Part shown: piece by piece, positions 1 to 9,902 of the stretch
How positions within the stretch are numbered: position 1 is the stretch's first letter
How the letters are laid out: every line of letters starts with the position of its first letter
Source of the DNA: Serratia proteamaculans
Lineage (GTDB): Bacteria > Pseudomonadota > Gammaproteobacteria > Enterobacterales > Enterobacteriaceae
Direction: 5' to 3'
Assembly: GCF_008830365.1 (NCBI RefSeq)
Contig: NZ_WBKI01000002.1
Location: 867,851 to 931,850 of the forward strand
Length of the DNA stretch: 64,000 nucleotides
The notes under the pieces: generated by a model
Database searches by the model: none
Seen by the model: the letters and a program-made list of their open reading frames with translations, nothing else
What the model was told of the DNA's origin: nothing
Translations under genes and position numbers: made by a program

Positions 1-1067
1 CCCAGCGTGGTGCGGGTAATGGAGAATTTATCCGGTGATGGGGCAATCCAACCGAACAGCTCTTTATCACGCCCTTCCTGCAGCACGGAAACCAACGCGT
101 GGAAACGGCCAAGGTAAGCATTCGGCCCGGCGACGTGGGTGCCGCTCAGCACCGAGCCGGAAATGACCCGGTTCTCCCCCGCTTTCAGCCGGCCGGCGGT
201 CAGTTCGTCGATGCTGGCGCCCAACCGGGTGCGCAGCAGTACCGGCTGTTCCACCTGCGGCCCGGCCAGTGCCACTACCCGGCAGGTATCGAGCTTGCCG
301 GTGGTGAACAAGGTGCCGATGGCAATCGCATCCTGATAGCCGATATGCCAGACGGTTTTTTTCAAACTGACCGGCTCGAGGAAATGAATATGGGTGCCCA
401 CCAACCCGGCAGGATGCGGACCGGCGAATTCGTTATAGGTCACTTGCGCATCAGGTTGCTTGCCCAGGTTCACCCCTGCGGCATGACAAACGTGCACCTT
501 GCCGTCGGTCAGGCGAGCCAATACCGCCAGCCCGGCGTTAAACGCCGCCAACTGCTCGGCAATAATCACCTGCGGATCGGCGGCCAGCGGCTGACTGTCG
601 ATGGCAGTAACGAAGATGGCGCGTGGGCTGGTGCCCGGTGCCGGTGTTTTACTGAAGGGACGGGTGCGCAGTGCGGTCCACAGGCCACTGGCGATCAATT
701 CGCTTTCAACCTGTTCGCGCGGCAGCATCGCCAGTTCGGCGACCGGAAAATGAGCGAACTCCAGTTGATCATCGCCGCCGTTTTCAACGGCAATGACGAC
801 CGACTGCAATACGCGTCGTTCACCACGGTTGATGGCCACAATACGACCGCTGGCAGGAGCGGTGAAGAAAACCCCGGGGGTCTTCTTATCTTCAAACAGT
901 GCCTGGCCTTTTTTAACGCTCTCGCCTTCCTGCACCAGCATAGACGGGCGCATTCCGACGTAATCTTCCCCAAGCAGGGCGACATGCTGAATGACTGGGC
1001 CGTCCTGAATCGCCTGAACCGGGGTTCCGGCAATTGGCAGGTCTAACCCTTTTCTGATTTTAATCAT
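1..1067 (-). CDS. nqrA: Na+-translocating NADH:quinone reductase subunit A, 5' part only
   Basis: NqrA is the cytoplasmic subunit of the six-subunit sodium-pumping NADH:ubiquinone oxidoreductase. Read on the minus strand from an ATG at 1065-1067 the frame stays open to the left edge (about 355 codons; the family protein is about 447). The N-terminus reads [16 protein letters not shown] followed by a lipoyl/RnfC-like barrel region ([34 protein letters not shown]), which is the recognisable NqrA start. The remaining nqrBCDEF genes would lie off the left end. Upstream is an unusually long leader with two strong hairpins, described separately. The gene is truncated by the window, not by mutation. 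Confidence 0.93.
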   Translation of the reverse strand, partial: MIKIRKGLDLPIAGTPVQAIQDGPVIQHVALLGEDYVGMRPSMLVQEGESVKKGQALFEDKKTPGVFFTAPASGRIVAINRGERRVLQSVVIAVENGGDDQLEFAHFPVAELAMLPREQVESELIASGLWTALRTRPFSKTPAPGTSPRAIFVTAIDSQPLAADPQVIIAEQLAAFNAGLAVLARLTDGKVHVCHAAGVNLGKQPDAQVTYNEFAGPHPAGLVGTHIHFLEPVSLKKTVWHIGYQDAIAIGTLFTTGKLDTCRVVALAGPQVEQPVLLRTRLGASIDELTAGRLKAGENRVISGSVLSGTHVAGPNAYLGRFHALVSVLQEGRDKELFGWIAPSPDKFSITRTTL

Positions 1068-1109
1068 AGGTTTTATACGATGTTGGTTAGTTTCACACGT
1101 CTTACCGAC

Positions 1110-1192
1110 CCCAGAGGCTGGTACTGACGATGCCTGGATGATGAGGCCGCATCAGCAGCCTCTGGGTTGAGCGCAACGGCATCACGCTCAAC
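1110..1192 (-). promoter_or_regulatory. Structured 5' leader of nqrA: two adjacent hairpins
   Basis: The 484-base gap between nqrA and dpaA holds no convincing gene. In nqrA orientation it first contains an 8-bp stem (GTTGAGCG at 1166-1173 paired with CGCTCAAC at 1185-1192), then directly abutting it an 11-bp perfect stem (CCCAGAGGCTG 1110-1120 with CAGCCTCTGGG 1156-1166). The 35-base interior of the second stem can form a nested helix (GATGCC...GGC.GCATC). The structures end 43 bases before the nqrA ATG. This is the arrangement of a cis-regulatory RNA, but I do not recognise the family. The rest of the gap (about 1200-1551) is AT-rich and presumably carries both divergent promoters; a weak candidate for dpaA is TTGCTA at 1437-1442 and TAATCT at 1459-1464. 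Confidence 0.5.
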
Positions 1193-1551
1193 ATGAAATC
1201 TTTCGCACTGATAAAATGGGCTAACGTACATTCCGTTGATTAACTCCTGCGTCCATTTTTTGCGCATTTATTCGAGCCGGAATATTAACATTTTCCACAA
1301 CATTTTTCTGTGTCAGGCAGTGACCTGAGTCAAGCAAACACAATTAAATTTCGGCCGTTTTACGCGACTAATCGTTAAAATCTGCCTATAGATTCACTTT
1401 TATCGAAGTTTGTAGTTTTTTTATACACATCGCATATTGCTAAAAAAGAACACACTGGTAATCTGGCGGTGTTTTAAGACCGTAAAACAATAATCAGTGG
1501 CATGTTGGCCAATTGCATTGAGCCGACAGATAAATATAAGCAGGAATAATA

Positions 1552-2322
1552 ATGAGCAAAATCGCGTTGTTGTTTGCGATGCTTTTTTCTATGCCGATGA
1601 TCACGGCCTGCAGCGCCAGCGAGCAGGTTCCCGAGGTTCCGGTAGTTAAGCAGCAATTAGTGGGTTCACCGGTCTATATTCAGATTTTCAAAGAAGAACG
1701 CACGCTGGAATTGTATGCCAAAATGGGCAACGAATTCCGTCTGGTGAACTCTTTCCAAATCTGTAATTTCTCCGGCGGCCTCGGCCCAAAACGCCGTGAA
1801 GGTGACTTTAAGAGTCCGGAAGGCTTTTATAGCGTCGACGCGCGCCATCTGAAACCCGACAGCAAGTATTATCGGGCAATCAATATCGGCTTCCCTAATG
1901 ATTACGATAAATCACAGGGCTATTCCGGTGCTTATCTGATGATCCACGGTGAATGTAAATCGATTGGTTGTTACGCGATGACCAACACCTATATGGATGA
2001 GATTTACCGCTACGTCGAAGCTGCGTTCGCTTACGGACAGAACCGGATTGATATCAGTATCTATCCGTTCCGCATGACCGATAAGAACCTGAAACGCCAC
2101 AGTTCTTCCAGCTACATCGCCTTCTGGCGTCAGCTGAAACCGGGCTATGACTACTTCGTCAAAAACCACCAGCCACCGATGGTCAGCGTAGCCAATGGTC
2201 AGTACGTATTGGGTCAACCCGTGCTGAGCAGCGGCCAGATGACGCAGTATGCGTCAAACACGGCTCCCGCTGTCAGTACCAATCCCTTCGCTCAGACCAA
2301 GCCGCTCACCGAAGTGAAATAA
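1552..2322 (+). CDS. dpaA: YkuD-fold murein protein DpaA/YafK (LdtF)
   Basis: 256 residues. In E. coli this YkuD-domain protein detaches Braun lipoprotein from peptidoglycan rather than making cross-links. The whole E. coli YafK pattern is visible: [41 protein letters not shown] split over residues 40-95, and the catalytic signature [13 protein letters not shown] with His132 and Cys140. The N-terminal hydrophobic segment is followed by Ile-Thr-Ala-Cys20-Ser, which matches a lipobox, so this version could be a lipoprotein. The 3' end overlaps the convergent yafJ by 69 bases. Start chosen because the ATG follows AGGA in the sequence immediately upstream and matches the family N-terminus. Confidence 0.9.
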   Translation: MSKIALLFAMLFSMPMITACSASEQVPEVPVVKQQLVGSPVYIQIFKEERTLELYAKMGNEFRLVNSFQICNFSGGLGPKRREGDFKSPEGFYSVDARHLKPDSKYYRAINIGFPNDYDKSQGYSGAYLMIHGECKSIGCYAMTNTYMDEIYRYVEAAFAYGQNRIDISIYPFRMTDKNLKRHSSSSYIAFWRQLKPGYDYFVKNHQPPMVSVANGQYVLGQPVLSSGQMTQYASNTAPAVSTNPFAQTKPLTEVK

Positions 2323-3060
2323 TGCGAATTCGCCTGGTGCAATTTTGTGCCAGGTTTCATTCGCCGTCAGCGGCTGGGTAGCAATCACCGTGACCACATC
2401 ATTGGGTGTGGTCTGCTGCTGAAAATCAATCTCTACATCCTGATCGAGTAACGTGGCTTTGCCAAACGGCGCGCGCCGCGTGATCCAATACAGGTTGGTG
2501 GAGCAATAAGCCATCACAAAGCGCCCATCCGACAGCAACATATTGAATACCCCCTTCTGACGCAGTTGATCCGCCAGCAGAGCGATATAACGGAACACCG
2601 GCGGCCAACGGCTTGGGGTACGCGGGTATTTCAGGGAAAGCTGATGCAGCAACCAGCAGAAAGCGTACTCGCTGTCAGTCTGGCCGACCGGGCGGAAAGT
2701 ACCGGTTTCCAACTGACGGTAGCCTTTCAACTGGCCATTGTGCGCGTAGGTCCAGTTACGGCCCCACAGTTCGCGGGTAAACGGGTGGGTATTCTCCAGC
2801 GCCACTTCACCGCGATTGGCCTGACGGATATGTGATACCACCGCGCAGGATTTGATCGGGTATTCCTGCACCAGACGGGCGATCGGCGAGTCGAAACTCG
2901 GCTGAGGATCCTTAAACGTGCGGCAACCGTTCCCTTCATAGAAGGTAATGCCCCAACCATCTTTATGTGGCCCGGTACGGCCACCGCGCTGAACCAGCCC
3001 GGTAAAGCTAAAGCAAATATCGGTCGGTACGTTTGCGCTCATCCCGAGCAATTCACACAT
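2254..3060 (-). CDS. yafJ: Class II glutamine amidotransferase-like protein YafJ
   Basis: 268 residues. An N-terminal nucleophile glutamine amidotransferase domain: the mature protein would start at Cys2 (Met-Cys-Glu-Leu-Leu-Gly-Met), followed by [23 protein letters not shown] and [20 protein letters not shown], the usual glutamine-binding loops. The frame is open 10 codons further upstream, but I place the start at the ATG giving Met1-Cys2 because Cys must be at position 2 for the family's catalysis. The physiological substrate is unknown. The C-terminus is longer than the E. coli protein and reads tail-to-tail 69 bases into dpaA. Confidence 0.88.
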   Translation of the reverse strand: MCELLGMSANVPTDICFSFTGLVQRGGRTGPHKDGWGITFYEGNGCRTFKDPQPSFDSPIARLVQEYPIKSCAVVSHIRQANRGEVALENTHPFTRELWGRNWTYAHNGQLKGYRQLETGTFRPVGQTDSEYAFCWLLHQLSLKYPRTPSRWPPVFRYIALLADQLRQKGVFNMLLSDGRFVMAYCSTNLYWITRRAPFGKATLLDQDVEIDFQQQTTPNDVVTVIATQPLTANETWHKIAPGEFALFHFGERLGLSEGIGTDSGSRV

Positions 3061-3159
3061 CGCCAGCCACTCCTTAACTCCCACTGACACCGTCTATTCG
3101 GGCGCGATCAACTGCGCCCCTGTGCATTATTAACGGGGGCGCCATGCCCCCAAAAGCCG

Positions 3160-3741
3160 TTATGCCTTAACCATCTCTTTTTCAATCAGCTGAATCAAGA
3201 TGTGGATCGCTTTGATATGAATTTCCTGAATACGGTCTGCGTAACCGAAGTGCGGTACGCGGATTTCCACATCGGCAGAACCGGCCATTTTGCCGCCGTC
3301 TTTACCGGTCAGGGTGATCACTTTCATCCCTTTGGCGCGCGCCGCTTCGATGGCTTTAATGATGTTGCCGGAATTGCCTGAGGTGGAAATCCCCAGCAAT
3401 ACGTCGCCTTCACGGCCTACCGCTTCCACATAGCGTGAAAATACATACTCGTAACCAAAGTCGTTGCTGACGCAAGACAGGTGGCTAACGTCAGAAATGG
3501 CAATCGCCGGATAACCCGGACGGTTTTCACGGTAGCGGCCAGTCAGCTCTTCGGCAAAGTGCATCGCGTCACAGTGGGAGCCACCGTTACCGCAAGAAAT
3601 GACTTTCCCACCGGCTTTAAAGGAATCAGCCAGCAGCACGGCTGCGCGTTGGATCGCGTCGATATTGGCATCATCATTGATAAATTTCGCCAGGGTATCG
3701 GCCGCTTCGTTCAGTTCACTACGAATAAGGTCGTGGTACAT
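3160..3741 (-). CDS. gmhA: Sedoheptulose-7-phosphate isomerase GmhA
   Basis: 193 residues. Makes D-glycero-D-manno-heptose 7-phosphate, the first step to the heptose of the LPS inner core; cytoplasmic. SIS-domain motifs are plain: [38 protein letters not shown] and the C-terminal [17 protein letters not shown]. The open frame extends 23 codons upstream, but the start at [17 protein letters not shown] matches the family length (192) and has AGAGG upstream. It is divergent from fadE across a 245-base gap. Confidence 0.95.
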   Translation of the reverse strand: MYHDLIRSELNEAADTLAKFINDDANIDAIQRAAVLLADSFKAGGKVISCGNGGSHCDAMHFAEELTGRYRENRPGYPAIAISDVSHLSCVSNDFGYEYVFSRYVEAVGREGDVLLGISTSGNSGNIIKAIEAARAKGMKVITLTGKDGGKMAGSADVEIRVPHFGYADRIQEIHIKAIHILIQLIEKEMVKA

Positions 3742-3907
3742 GAGGAACCTCTTGTTATCGTCAATCTTCCGCTCCGCAGTGTAACGGATCGGGGAAAAAC
3801 CGAGAAGCATTGTCAGTCAAACAGCAGCCCGGTTGAGGCGCCGATGAGGTTTTTGATGATTGATGCGGTCAGTTTGTGACTTAAGTTGTAATTAAACTGT
3901 AAATGCA

Positions 3908-3968
3908 TTGATAAAAATATGGGGTTGTACTAAAACCTATTACATACACACAACAGGTCAGACCTCTT
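3908..3968 (+). promoter_or_regulatory. fadE promoter with FadR-type operator
   Basis: A sigma-70 type promoter can be read as TTGATA (3908-3913), 17-base spacer, TAAAAC (3931-3936). Just downstream, AACAGGTCAGACCTCTT at 3952-3968 matches the FadR operator consensus (AGCTGGTCCGACYTGTT) at 13 of 17 positions including the central GGTC-GAC core. The operator would cover about +10 to +26, a repressing position. Known biology: E. coli FadR represses fadE and long-chain acyl-CoA relieves it. Confidence 0.65.
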
Positions 3969-3986
3969 GCCACTTCGGAGCTTCTT

Positions 3987-6443
3987 ATGATGGTTCTTAG
4001 TATTGTTGTTTTACTGGCACTCATTGGTGTGGTGTTTTATCACCGAGTGAACCTCACCCTCAGTAGCCTTATTCTTCTGGCATACACCGCCGCCATGGGC
4101 GCCATCGGTCTGTGGAGCTTCTGGATGCTGCTGCCGCTGGCGATTATTCTGCTGCCACTGAACGTCACGTCACTGCGCCGTTCGTTGCTGTCTGCACCGG
4201 CGCTGCGCGCGTTCCGCAAGGTGATGCCGCCAATGTCCACCACCGAAAAGGAAGCGATCGAAGCCGGGACCACCTGGTGGGAAGGCGATCTGTTCCGCGG
4301 TACGCCGGACTGGAACAAGCTGCATAATTACCCTAAACCGCAGTTGACCGCCGAAGAACAAGCGTTTATCGACGGTCCGGTGGAAGAAGCCTGCCGCATG
4401 GCCAACGACTTCCAGATCACCCATGAACTGGCCGATTTGCCGCCGGAACTTTGGGCATACCTGAAAGAACACCGCTTCTTCGCGATGATCATCAAGAAAG
4501 AATACGGCGGCCTGGACTTCTCTCCTTATGCTCAGGCACGCGTACTGCAAAAACTGTCCGGTGTTTCCGGCATTCTGGCCATCACCGTCGGCGTGCCGAA
4601 CTCCCTCGGTCCGGGCGAGCTGCTGCAACATTACGGTACTGACGAACAGAAAAACCATTACCTGCCAGGCCTGGCACGCGGCGACGAGATCCCTTGTTTC
4701 GCTCTGACAAGCCCGGAAGCGGGTTCCGATGCCGGTGCCATTCCGGACGTCGGCACCGTCTGTATGGGCGAGTGGCAAGGCGAACAGGTTCTGGGCATGC
4801 GCCTGACCTGGAACAAACGCTATATCACATTGGCACCGGTGGCGACCGTGCTGGGCCTGGCGTTCAAACTGTATGACCCGAACCACCTGCTGAGCACCAA
4901 CGAATCACCGGGCATCACCTGTGCGCTGATCCCAACCAGCACGCCGGGTGTTGAAATCGGCAACCGTCACTTCCCGCTGAACGTGCCGTTCCAGAACGGT
5001 CCAACTCGCGGCAATGACGTGTTCGTCCCGATTGATTACATCATCGGCGGGCCAAAAATGGCCGGTCAGGGCTGGCGTATGCTGGTTGAATGCCTGTCGG
5101 TAGGTCGCGGTATCACCCTGCCTTCCAACTCTACCGGTAGCGTGAAATCCATGGCGCTGGGGATTGGCGCATACGCCCATATCCGCCGTCAGTTCAAACT
5201 GTCGATCGGCAAGATGGAAGGTATCGAAGAGCCACTGGCGCGTATCGCCGGTAACACCTATGTGATGGACGCAGCGGCTACGCTTATCACGAGTGGTCTG
5301 ATGCTGGGCGAGAAACCGGCCGTGCTGTCGGCCATCGTGAAATACCACTGTACCCACCGCGGCCAGCAGGCAATCATTGATGCAATGGATATCGCCGGCG
5401 GTAAAGGCATCATGTTGGGGAAATCCAACTTCCTGGCCCGTGCCTATCAGGGCGCGCCTATCGCTATCACGGTAGAAGGCGCCAATATCCTGACCCGTAC
5501 CATGATGATCTTCGGTCAGGGTGCGATCCGTTGCCATCCTTATGTGCTGGACGAAATGGCGGCAGCGCAGAATAACGATCTGAACGCCTATGACAAATTA
5601 CTGTTCGGTCATCTGGGCCACGTAGGCAGCAACAAGGTACGCAGCTTCTGGCTGGGTTTGACCAACGGCCGCACCAGCAGTACACCGACCAAAGATGCAA
5701 CTCGTCGTTACTACCAGCAGTTGAACCGCCTGAGCGCTAACCTGGCGCTGCTGTCGGACGTTTCCATGGGTGTACTGGGCGGCAGCCTGAAGCGCCGTGA
5801 ACGTATCTCCGCCCGTCTGGGGGATATTCTCAGCCAAATGTATCTGGCTTCCGCTTCGCTGAAACGCTTTGAAGATGAAGGCCGTCAGAAAGAAGATTTG
5901 CCGCTGGTACATTGGGCCGTACAGGACAGTCTGCATCAGGCAGAACAGGCGCTGGACGATCTGCTGCGCAACTTCCCGAACCGCTTTATCGCCGGCGTGA
6001 TGCGTCTGGTTATCTTCCCGTTAGGTCGCGTGCATACTGCACCGTCTGACCGTCTGGATCACCAGTTGGCCAAGATTATCCAACAACCGTCCGCCACCCG
6101 TAGCCGTCTGGGTCGTGGTCAGTATCTGACGCCAAGCGAGCATAACCCGGTCGGCCTGCTGGAAGCCGCATTGGTTGACGTGATCGCCGCCGAGCCGATC
6201 CACGATCGGTTGTGCAAGGCGGCCGGCAAGAACCTGCCGTTCACCCGACTGGATCGTCTGGCGCAGCGTGCACTGGAAGAAGGCAAGATTAACGCCGACG
6301 AAGCGAAGATCCTGGTGAAAGCCGAAGAGAGCCGTTTGCGTTCCATCAACGTGGATGACTTCGAGCCGGATGCGCTGGCGGCCAGTAAGCCGGAAAAGTT
6401 GCTCAAGCAGGATAAGCGCCAGAAACACACCGAAGCCGCGTAA
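3987..6443 (+). CDS. fadE: Acyl-CoA dehydrogenase FadE
   Basis: 818 residues (E. coli FadE 814). Performs the first oxidation step of fatty-acid beta-oxidation, using FAD and passing electrons to the quinone pool; membrane-associated. The N-terminus has two hydrophobic segments (about residues 1-25 and 30-55), then the acyl-CoA dehydrogenase domain with [14 protein letters not shown] near residue 238 and [20 protein letters not shown] near 496, then the long FadE-specific C-terminal region. GGAG lies 6 bases before the ATG at 3987; a second ATG follows immediately. It is followed by a good terminator and is transcribed alone. Confidence 0.96.
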   Translation: MMVLSIVVLLALIGVVFYHRVNLTLSSLILLAYTAAMGAIGLWSFWMLLPLAIILLPLNVTSLRRSLLSAPALRAFRKVMPPMSTTEKEAIEAGTTWWEGDLFRGTPDWNKLHNYPKPQLTAEEQAFIDGPVEEACRMANDFQITHELADLPPELWAYLKEHRFFAMIIKKEYGGLDFSPYAQARVLQKLSGVSGILAITVGVPNSLGPGELLQHYGTDEQKNHYLPGLARGDEIPCFALTSPEAGSDAGAIPDVGTVCMGEWQGEQVLGMRLTWNKRYITLAPVATVLGLAFKLYDPNHLLSTNESPGITCALIPTSTPGVEIGNRHFPLNVPFQNGPTRGNDVFVPIDYIIGGPKMAGQGWRMLVECLSVGRGITLPSNSTGSVKSMALGIGAYAHIRRQFKLSIGKMEGIEEPLARIAGNTYVMDAAATLITSGLMLGEKPAVLSAIVKYHCTHRGQQAIIDAMDIAGGKGIMLGKSNFLARAYQGAPIAITVEGANILTRTMMIFGQGAIRCHPYVLDEMAAAQNNDLNAYDKLLFGHLGHVGSNKVRSFWLGLTNGRTSSTPTKDATRRYYQQLNRLSANLALLSDVSMGVLGGSLKRRERISARLGDILSQMYLASASLKRFEDEGRQKEDLPLVHWAVQDSLHQAEQALDDLLRNFPNRFIAGVMRLVIFPLGRVHTAPSDRLDHQLAKIIQQPSATRSRLGRGQYLTPSEHNPVGLLEAALVDVIAAEPIHDRLCKAAGKNLPFTRLDRLAQRALEEGKINADEAKILVKAEESRLRSINVDDFEPDALAASKPEKLLKQDKRQKHTEAA

Positions 6444-6465
6444 CTGCAATAAACTGACTTACCCA

Positions 6466-6489
6466 GGGGCGATAATCATCGCCCCTTTT
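6466..6489 (+). terminator. Rho-independent terminator of fadE
   Basis: GGGGCGAT (6466-6473), loop AATC, ATCGCCCC (6478-6485) followed by TTTT. Perfect 8-bp stem 22 bases after the fadE stop codon. Confidence 0.85.
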
Positions 6490-6621
6490 CTATTTCTCCG
6501 CATAAGTGCGCGGTGCTCCGCAACGTTGCCAGAACGACTAATTTAACCCCGGGAATAATCGGATAGACTGTAGGTGGGTGCTCTGGATCTTTCTGTCCGG
6601 AGCCTTGTATTGGTAACGGAT

Positions 6622-6679
6622 AGAAAGAGAAAGGCCCCGAGTCGATGTAATCAACCCGAGGCCACTCTGAACGTCTAGC
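6622..6679 (-). ncRNA. Sok-like antisense RNA of the hok locus
   Basis: Antisense to the leader of the downstream hok gene. A promoter is readable on the minus strand: TTGCCT (6714-6709), 17-base spacer, TAACCT (6691-6686), with the expected 5' end near 6679 at CTAGACG. The RNA would end in a 13-bp hairpin (6633-6663, GGCC at both tips, wobble pairs allowed) followed by TTTCTCTTTC. The -10/start region (TAACCTGACGTTGCTAGACG) resembles that of plasmid R1 sok as I remember it. In the family, Sok pairs with the hok leader, blocks translation and triggers decay. Ends are inferred, not mapped. Confidence 0.65.
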
Positions 6680-6731
6680 AACGTCAGGTTAGCCTCTTCC
6701 CCGCCGCAAGGCAAGGATAAGGAGGTCAAAA

Positions 6732-6884
6732 ATGCAGCAAGAACGGGTCATTCTAAGGCTGATGATTATCTGTATCACGCTGATAGCGCTGATGTGGATC
6801 AACCGCGGTTCGCTATGTGAACTGCGCATCACACAGGGAGACACGGAGGTTGCCGCCATTTTGGCTTACGAAACCGAAGGGTAA
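6732..6884 (+). CDS. Hok/Gef-family type I toxin peptide
   Basis: 50 residues, shorter than usual gene-calling limits. The peptide starts MQQERVILRLMIICIT, has one membrane segment (about residues 6-23) and the conserved Hok C-terminal half: RGSLCELRITQGDTEVAA, with Leu-Cys29-Glu, and LAYETEG with the conserved Ala-Tyr-Glu. Family members insert in the inner membrane and depolarise it when the antisense RNA is lost. A strong ribosome site AAGGAGG (6719-6725) lies 6 bases upstream. The leader resembles other hok mRNAs: a 5' hairpin near 6577-6601, then a GC-rich stem (6633-6663) and the GCCTCTTnCCGC block. The usual overlapping mok frame has no start codon here (see findings). Confidence 0.85.
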   Translation: MQQERVILRLMIICITLIALMWINRGSLCELRITQGDTEVAAILAYETEG

Positions 6885-6890
6885 GGCAAC

Positions 6891-6919
6891 CCAACGGCGG
6901 GGTTCGCCCCGCCTGTTGG
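6891..6919 (+). terminator. 3' hairpin of the hok transcript
   Basis: CCAACGGCGGGG, loop TTCG, CCCCGCCTGTTGG: a very stable tetraloop hairpin 6 bases after the hok stop. No T-tract follows, so it may be an RNA stability or processing element as well as a terminator. Confidence 0.6.
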
Positions 6920-6969
6920 TTGTTGGTGACGGATCCATGAGCACCCTTTTTTCACGGTATCCAGGAGAT

Positions 6970-8169
6970 TTAACCGTTCTGGCGGATGCGCGCCAACAAC
7001 GCGTCGATATGTTCGATTTGCGACGCGTTGACGATCAGCGCGCGGCCCAGACTCAATGCACTGCGCTGGCATTCGGTACGCATCTCGTCATCGCTGATAC
7101 TGTCCAGATCGGCAACGTGCGCCAGACCTATGGTACGACGGATCAACTCACTGCCACAGTAGCCAACCGCATCGGTCCACACCTGCTGCAGGAACTGTTC
7201 GGCGTAGCCCGGTACTGCCAGTGCCAGTTCTCGGGCCTGTTGGTGACACAATGCCAGGAAACGATCGGCAAAAATCAGCCATAGTTCACGAACATCCTGC
7301 AAACGCTGCTCGCGCCCGGCAGCGGCGTCACGCGGCCCCAAAAGCCCTGGCAGACCGCAATAGTTCAGTAACAGATTGCCCAATACGCTGCCGACGTCGA
7401 AACCGATCGGGCCATAGAAACCAAATTCGGCGTCTATCGCCTTCAGCTTGCCTTCCGCGACAAAAACCGAGCCGCTGTGGATATCACCGTGCAACAGCGC
7501 CTCCGCCTTGCTCAGGAAACGATGCTTCAATCCGGCGACCGCCAGCCTCAGTGCCGCATCGTCACGCAACTCAAGGACCTGCGGCAACAGCACCGGATCA
7601 AACTGATTACGCTCATGGTCAATATAGGGATCGGTAAAGAACAGATCTTCGGTGATCTGGCACAGTTCGGGGTTACTAAAGCGACTAACCTCCGCTTTTT
7701 TCTCCTGCGCGGTCTGATAAAAGTCGGAAGTATGGAACAGGGTTTGCGCCAAATACTCCGCCAGTTGCCCGGCAGCCAACGGGTAATAGTGCCCCTTGAG
7801 TAACTCACTGCGCCAGATGTGGTGATCAGAAAGATCTTCCTGCACCATCACTGCCAGTTCAGGATCGTGATGCAACACCTTTACCGTATGCCTTGGACAA
7901 AAACCGCCATGGATCAACAGGGTTTCCGCTTCAATACGTGCGCGATCCAGGGTTAACGGCCAGGATTCGCCCACGCATCGAACATACGGCAGCGCCTGTT
8001 TGACTATCACCCGGCTCACACCATCACGATCGCGGATCTTGAATACCAGGTTCAGATTACCGTCACCAATCTCGTCAGCGCTAACCAACGCCTGGGGATC
8101 GGCTAACTGCCCATATTGACGGGCATACTCAACGGCATCAGCAGCAGTAAACGTACGATAATGCGACAT
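6970..8169 (-). CDS. mtnK: 5-methylthioribose kinase MtnK
   Basis: 399 residues. Phosphorylates 5-methylthioribose (from MTA after nucleosidase action) to methylthioribose-1-phosphate, entering methionine salvage. The protein is colinear with Klebsiella MtnK: VGDGNLN-type loop ([12 protein letters not shown]), [20 protein letters not shown], the kinase catalytic motif [13 protein letters not shown] near residue 230 and [16 protein letters not shown] near 248. The ATG at 8169 has AGGGG eight bases upstream; a TTG two codons earlier is less likely. It is divergent from mtnA over a region with MetJ-like boxes. Confidence 0.95.
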   Translation of the reverse strand: MSHYRTFTAADAVEYARQYGQLADPQALVSADEIGDGNLNLVFKIRDRDGVSRVIVKQALPYVRCVGESWPLTLDRARIEAETLLIHGGFCPRHTVKVLHHDPELAVMVQEDLSDHHIWRSELLKGHYYPLAAGQLAEYLAQTLFHTSDFYQTAQEKKAEVSRFSNPELCQITEDLFFTDPYIDHERNQFDPVLLPQVLELRDDAALRLAVAGLKHRFLSKAEALLHGDIHSGSVFVAEGKLKAIDAEFGFYGPIGFDVGSVLGNLLLNYCGLPGLLGPRDAAAGREQRLQDVRELWLIFADRFLALCHQQARELALAVPGYAEQFLQQVWTDAVGYCGSELIRRTIGLAHVADLDSISDDEMRTECQRSALSLGRALIVNASQIEHIDALLARIRQNG

Positions 8170-8217
8170 TCCCAACCCCTCTGAACTTTCTCACTGACCC
8201 AGCGATTATATTTTTTT

Positions 8218-8249
8218 AGACGTAAAAGCATTTGGACGTCTATACATCC
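8218..8249. promoter_or_regulatory. MetJ-like operator between mtnK and mtnA
   Basis: Four head-to-tail octamers resemble the met box AGACGTCT: AGACGTAA, AAGCATTT, GGACGTCT (7 of 8) and ATACATCC. MetJ binds such tandem 8-mers cooperatively with S-adenosylmethionine. The array sits in the middle of the 144-base divergent promoter region and could control both genes. Confidence 0.6.
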
Positions 8250-8313
8250 GGAAGTCATGTTGGCAGAATAGCTTTCCAGATGCAATAACTACGCAACAAG
8301 GAATTAACCGCCG

Positions 8314-9342
8314 ATGCAAGCGCTTAACACCACCAGTTTGACCCTGAGTGACAACCGACTTTGGATCCTCGACCAGCAGGCTTTGCCGCAGGAAAAACAG
8401 TGGCGGACCTGCGACAGCGTGGAACAACTGGTTGACCATATTCTCACCTTGCGGGTGCGGGGTGCGCCGCTGATCGGCCTGTCTGCCAGCCTGTTATTGG
8501 CTCTGCTGGCGGAACGCGGCTTGTCGCGTGAGGAACTGGAGCAGGCACTGCTCACCCTGCGCGCCTCACGACCGACGGCGGTCAACCTGATGAACAACCT
8601 GGACCGCATGAAGCTGGCACTGGCACAACCGCACTGGGTGCCGGCAATGGTGGAAGAAGCACTACGCCTGGTGGAAGAAGATCGTCAATTGTGCGATCGC
8701 ATTGCCGATCACGGCGCCGAGCTGGTGAAACCCGGCAGCCGCCTGCTGACCCACTGCAATACCGGGGGTCTGGCAACCGCCGGTATTGGTACTGCTATCG
8801 GCGTGCTGTTGCGCGCTCATCAGCAAGGCAAGGTACAGCAGGTGTGGGTCGATGAAACCCGCCCGTTGCTGCAAGGTGGCCGATTGACCGCCTGGGAGTT
8901 GGGTGAGCTGGGTATCCCCTACCGGCTGATTTGTGACTCCATGGCAGCCAGCCTGATGGCGCAAGGTCAGGTGGATGCGGTGTGGGTGGGTGCAGACCGC
9001 ATCGCCGCCAACGGTGACGTCGCCAACAAGATTGGCACTTATAGCCTGGCAGTACTGGCACACTATCACCGCATTCCGTTCTACGTCGCGGCCCCGCACA
9101 CTACGCACGATCCGCACTGTCCGAATGGTGCCGCAATCCCTATCGAGCAGCGCGCCGCAACTGAAGTGACCGGTGTATCCGGCAGTTTTGGCTCTTGCCA
9201 GTGGGCCCCTGCCGATGCCCAGGTTTATAACCCGGCGTTTGACGTGACGCCCGCGGCGTTGATTAGCGGTTGGGTGTTCGACAGCGGCGTGATCACGCCA
9301 CAGCAGGTCAATGAAGGAATTTTCCAGCGGGCGTTAGGTTAA
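8314..9342 (+). CDS. mtnA: Methylthioribose-1-phosphate isomerase MtnA
   Basis: 342 residues. Converts methylthioribose-1-phosphate to methylthioribulose-1-phosphate. eIF2B-like aldose-ketose isomerase fold, with RGAPLIG near residue 48, [10 protein letters not shown] (catalytic Cys) near 145 and [18 protein letters not shown] (catalytic Asp) near 226, and the C-terminal [14 protein letters not shown] block. Length and motifs are typical. It is transcribed away from mtnK and converges on the mtnBCD operon. Confidence 0.96.
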   Translation: MQALNTTSLTLSDNRLWILDQQALPQEKQWRTCDSVEQLVDHILTLRVRGAPLIGLSASLLLALLAERGLSREELEQALLTLRASRPTAVNLMNNLDRMKLALAQPHWVPAMVEEALRLVEEDRQLCDRIADHGAELVKPGSRLLTHCNTGGLATAGIGTAIGVLLRAHQQGKVQQVWVDETRPLLQGGRLTAWELGELGIPYRLICDSMAASLMAQGQVDAVWVGADRIAANGDVANKIGTYSLAVLAHYHRIPFYVAAPHTTHDPHCPNGAAIPIEQRAATEVTGVSGSFGSCQWAPADAQVYNPAFDVTPAALISGWVFDSGVITPQQVNEGIFQRALG

Positions 9343-9359
9343 CACCCGCATCGTAGCGG

Positions 9360-9902
9360 TCAGTCGAGGCGCGGATAGGCATCAGCGATGTTATCGCCGG
9401 TGAAATGCGCTACCCAGCCTTCCGGGTTATCGAACACGCGGATCGCAGTAAAATTCGGTGCCGACCCCATATCGAACCAATGGCGGGTATCGGCCGGCAC
9501 CGAGATCAGATCGTTCTTCTCACACAGGATCTGGAAGATCTTGCCGTCCAGATGCAGGCAGAACAGCCCGGCCCCTTCAACAAAGAAACGTACTTCATCT
9601 TCGCCGTGCGTGTGTTCGGATAAAAACTTGCTGCGCAGCACTTCACGCTGGGCATTATCCGGACGCATGCTTATCACATCCCAACTCTGGTAGCCCTTCT
9701 CCGCCACCAGCCGATCGATCTGCTGCTGATAGGCGGCAATCACCGTCGCCGGCTCCGGGTTCTCACCCAGTTCACGGTCCGCCTGCCAGCGCTCAAAACG
9801 GACGCCAATTTGCGCCAATTGCTGCTGAATCGCCTGCGCATCGCGGCTCTGCCACAGTGGCTGCTGCGGCTCTTTATCACTGAAAATAGTCAAGCCACTC
9901 AT
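9360..9902 (-). CDS. mtnD: Acireductone dioxygenase MtnD
   Basis: 180 residues, cupin fold. With Fe(II) it oxidises acireductone to 2-keto-4-methylthiobutyrate and formate; with Ni(II) an off-pathway product forms. Metal ligands are visible as His97, His99, Glu103 and His141 in [13 protein letters not shown] and [10 protein letters not shown]. Last gene of the leftward mtnBCD operon; its ATG overlaps the mtnC stop by four bases (ATGA). Confidence 0.96.
   Translation of the reverse strand: MSGLTIFSDKEPQQPLWQSRDAQAIQQQLAQIGVRFERWQADRELGENPEPATVIAAYQQQIDRLVAEKGYQSWDVISMRPDNAQREVLRSKFLSEHTHGEDEVRFFVEGAGLFCLHLDGKIFQILCEKNDLISVPADTRHWFDMGSAPNFTAIRVFDNPEGWVAHFTGDNIADAYPRLD

Noticed and set aside
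1073..1267. 64-codon frame covering the nqrA leader hairpins
   Set aside because: No ribosome site, residue composition unlike a protein, and the bases are better explained by two perfect inverted repeats; could only be revived by ribosome profiling.
6538..6729. 63-codon minus-strand frame before hok
   Set aside because: It lies antisense to the hok leader and coincides with the Sok-like RNA and its promoter; no protein features.
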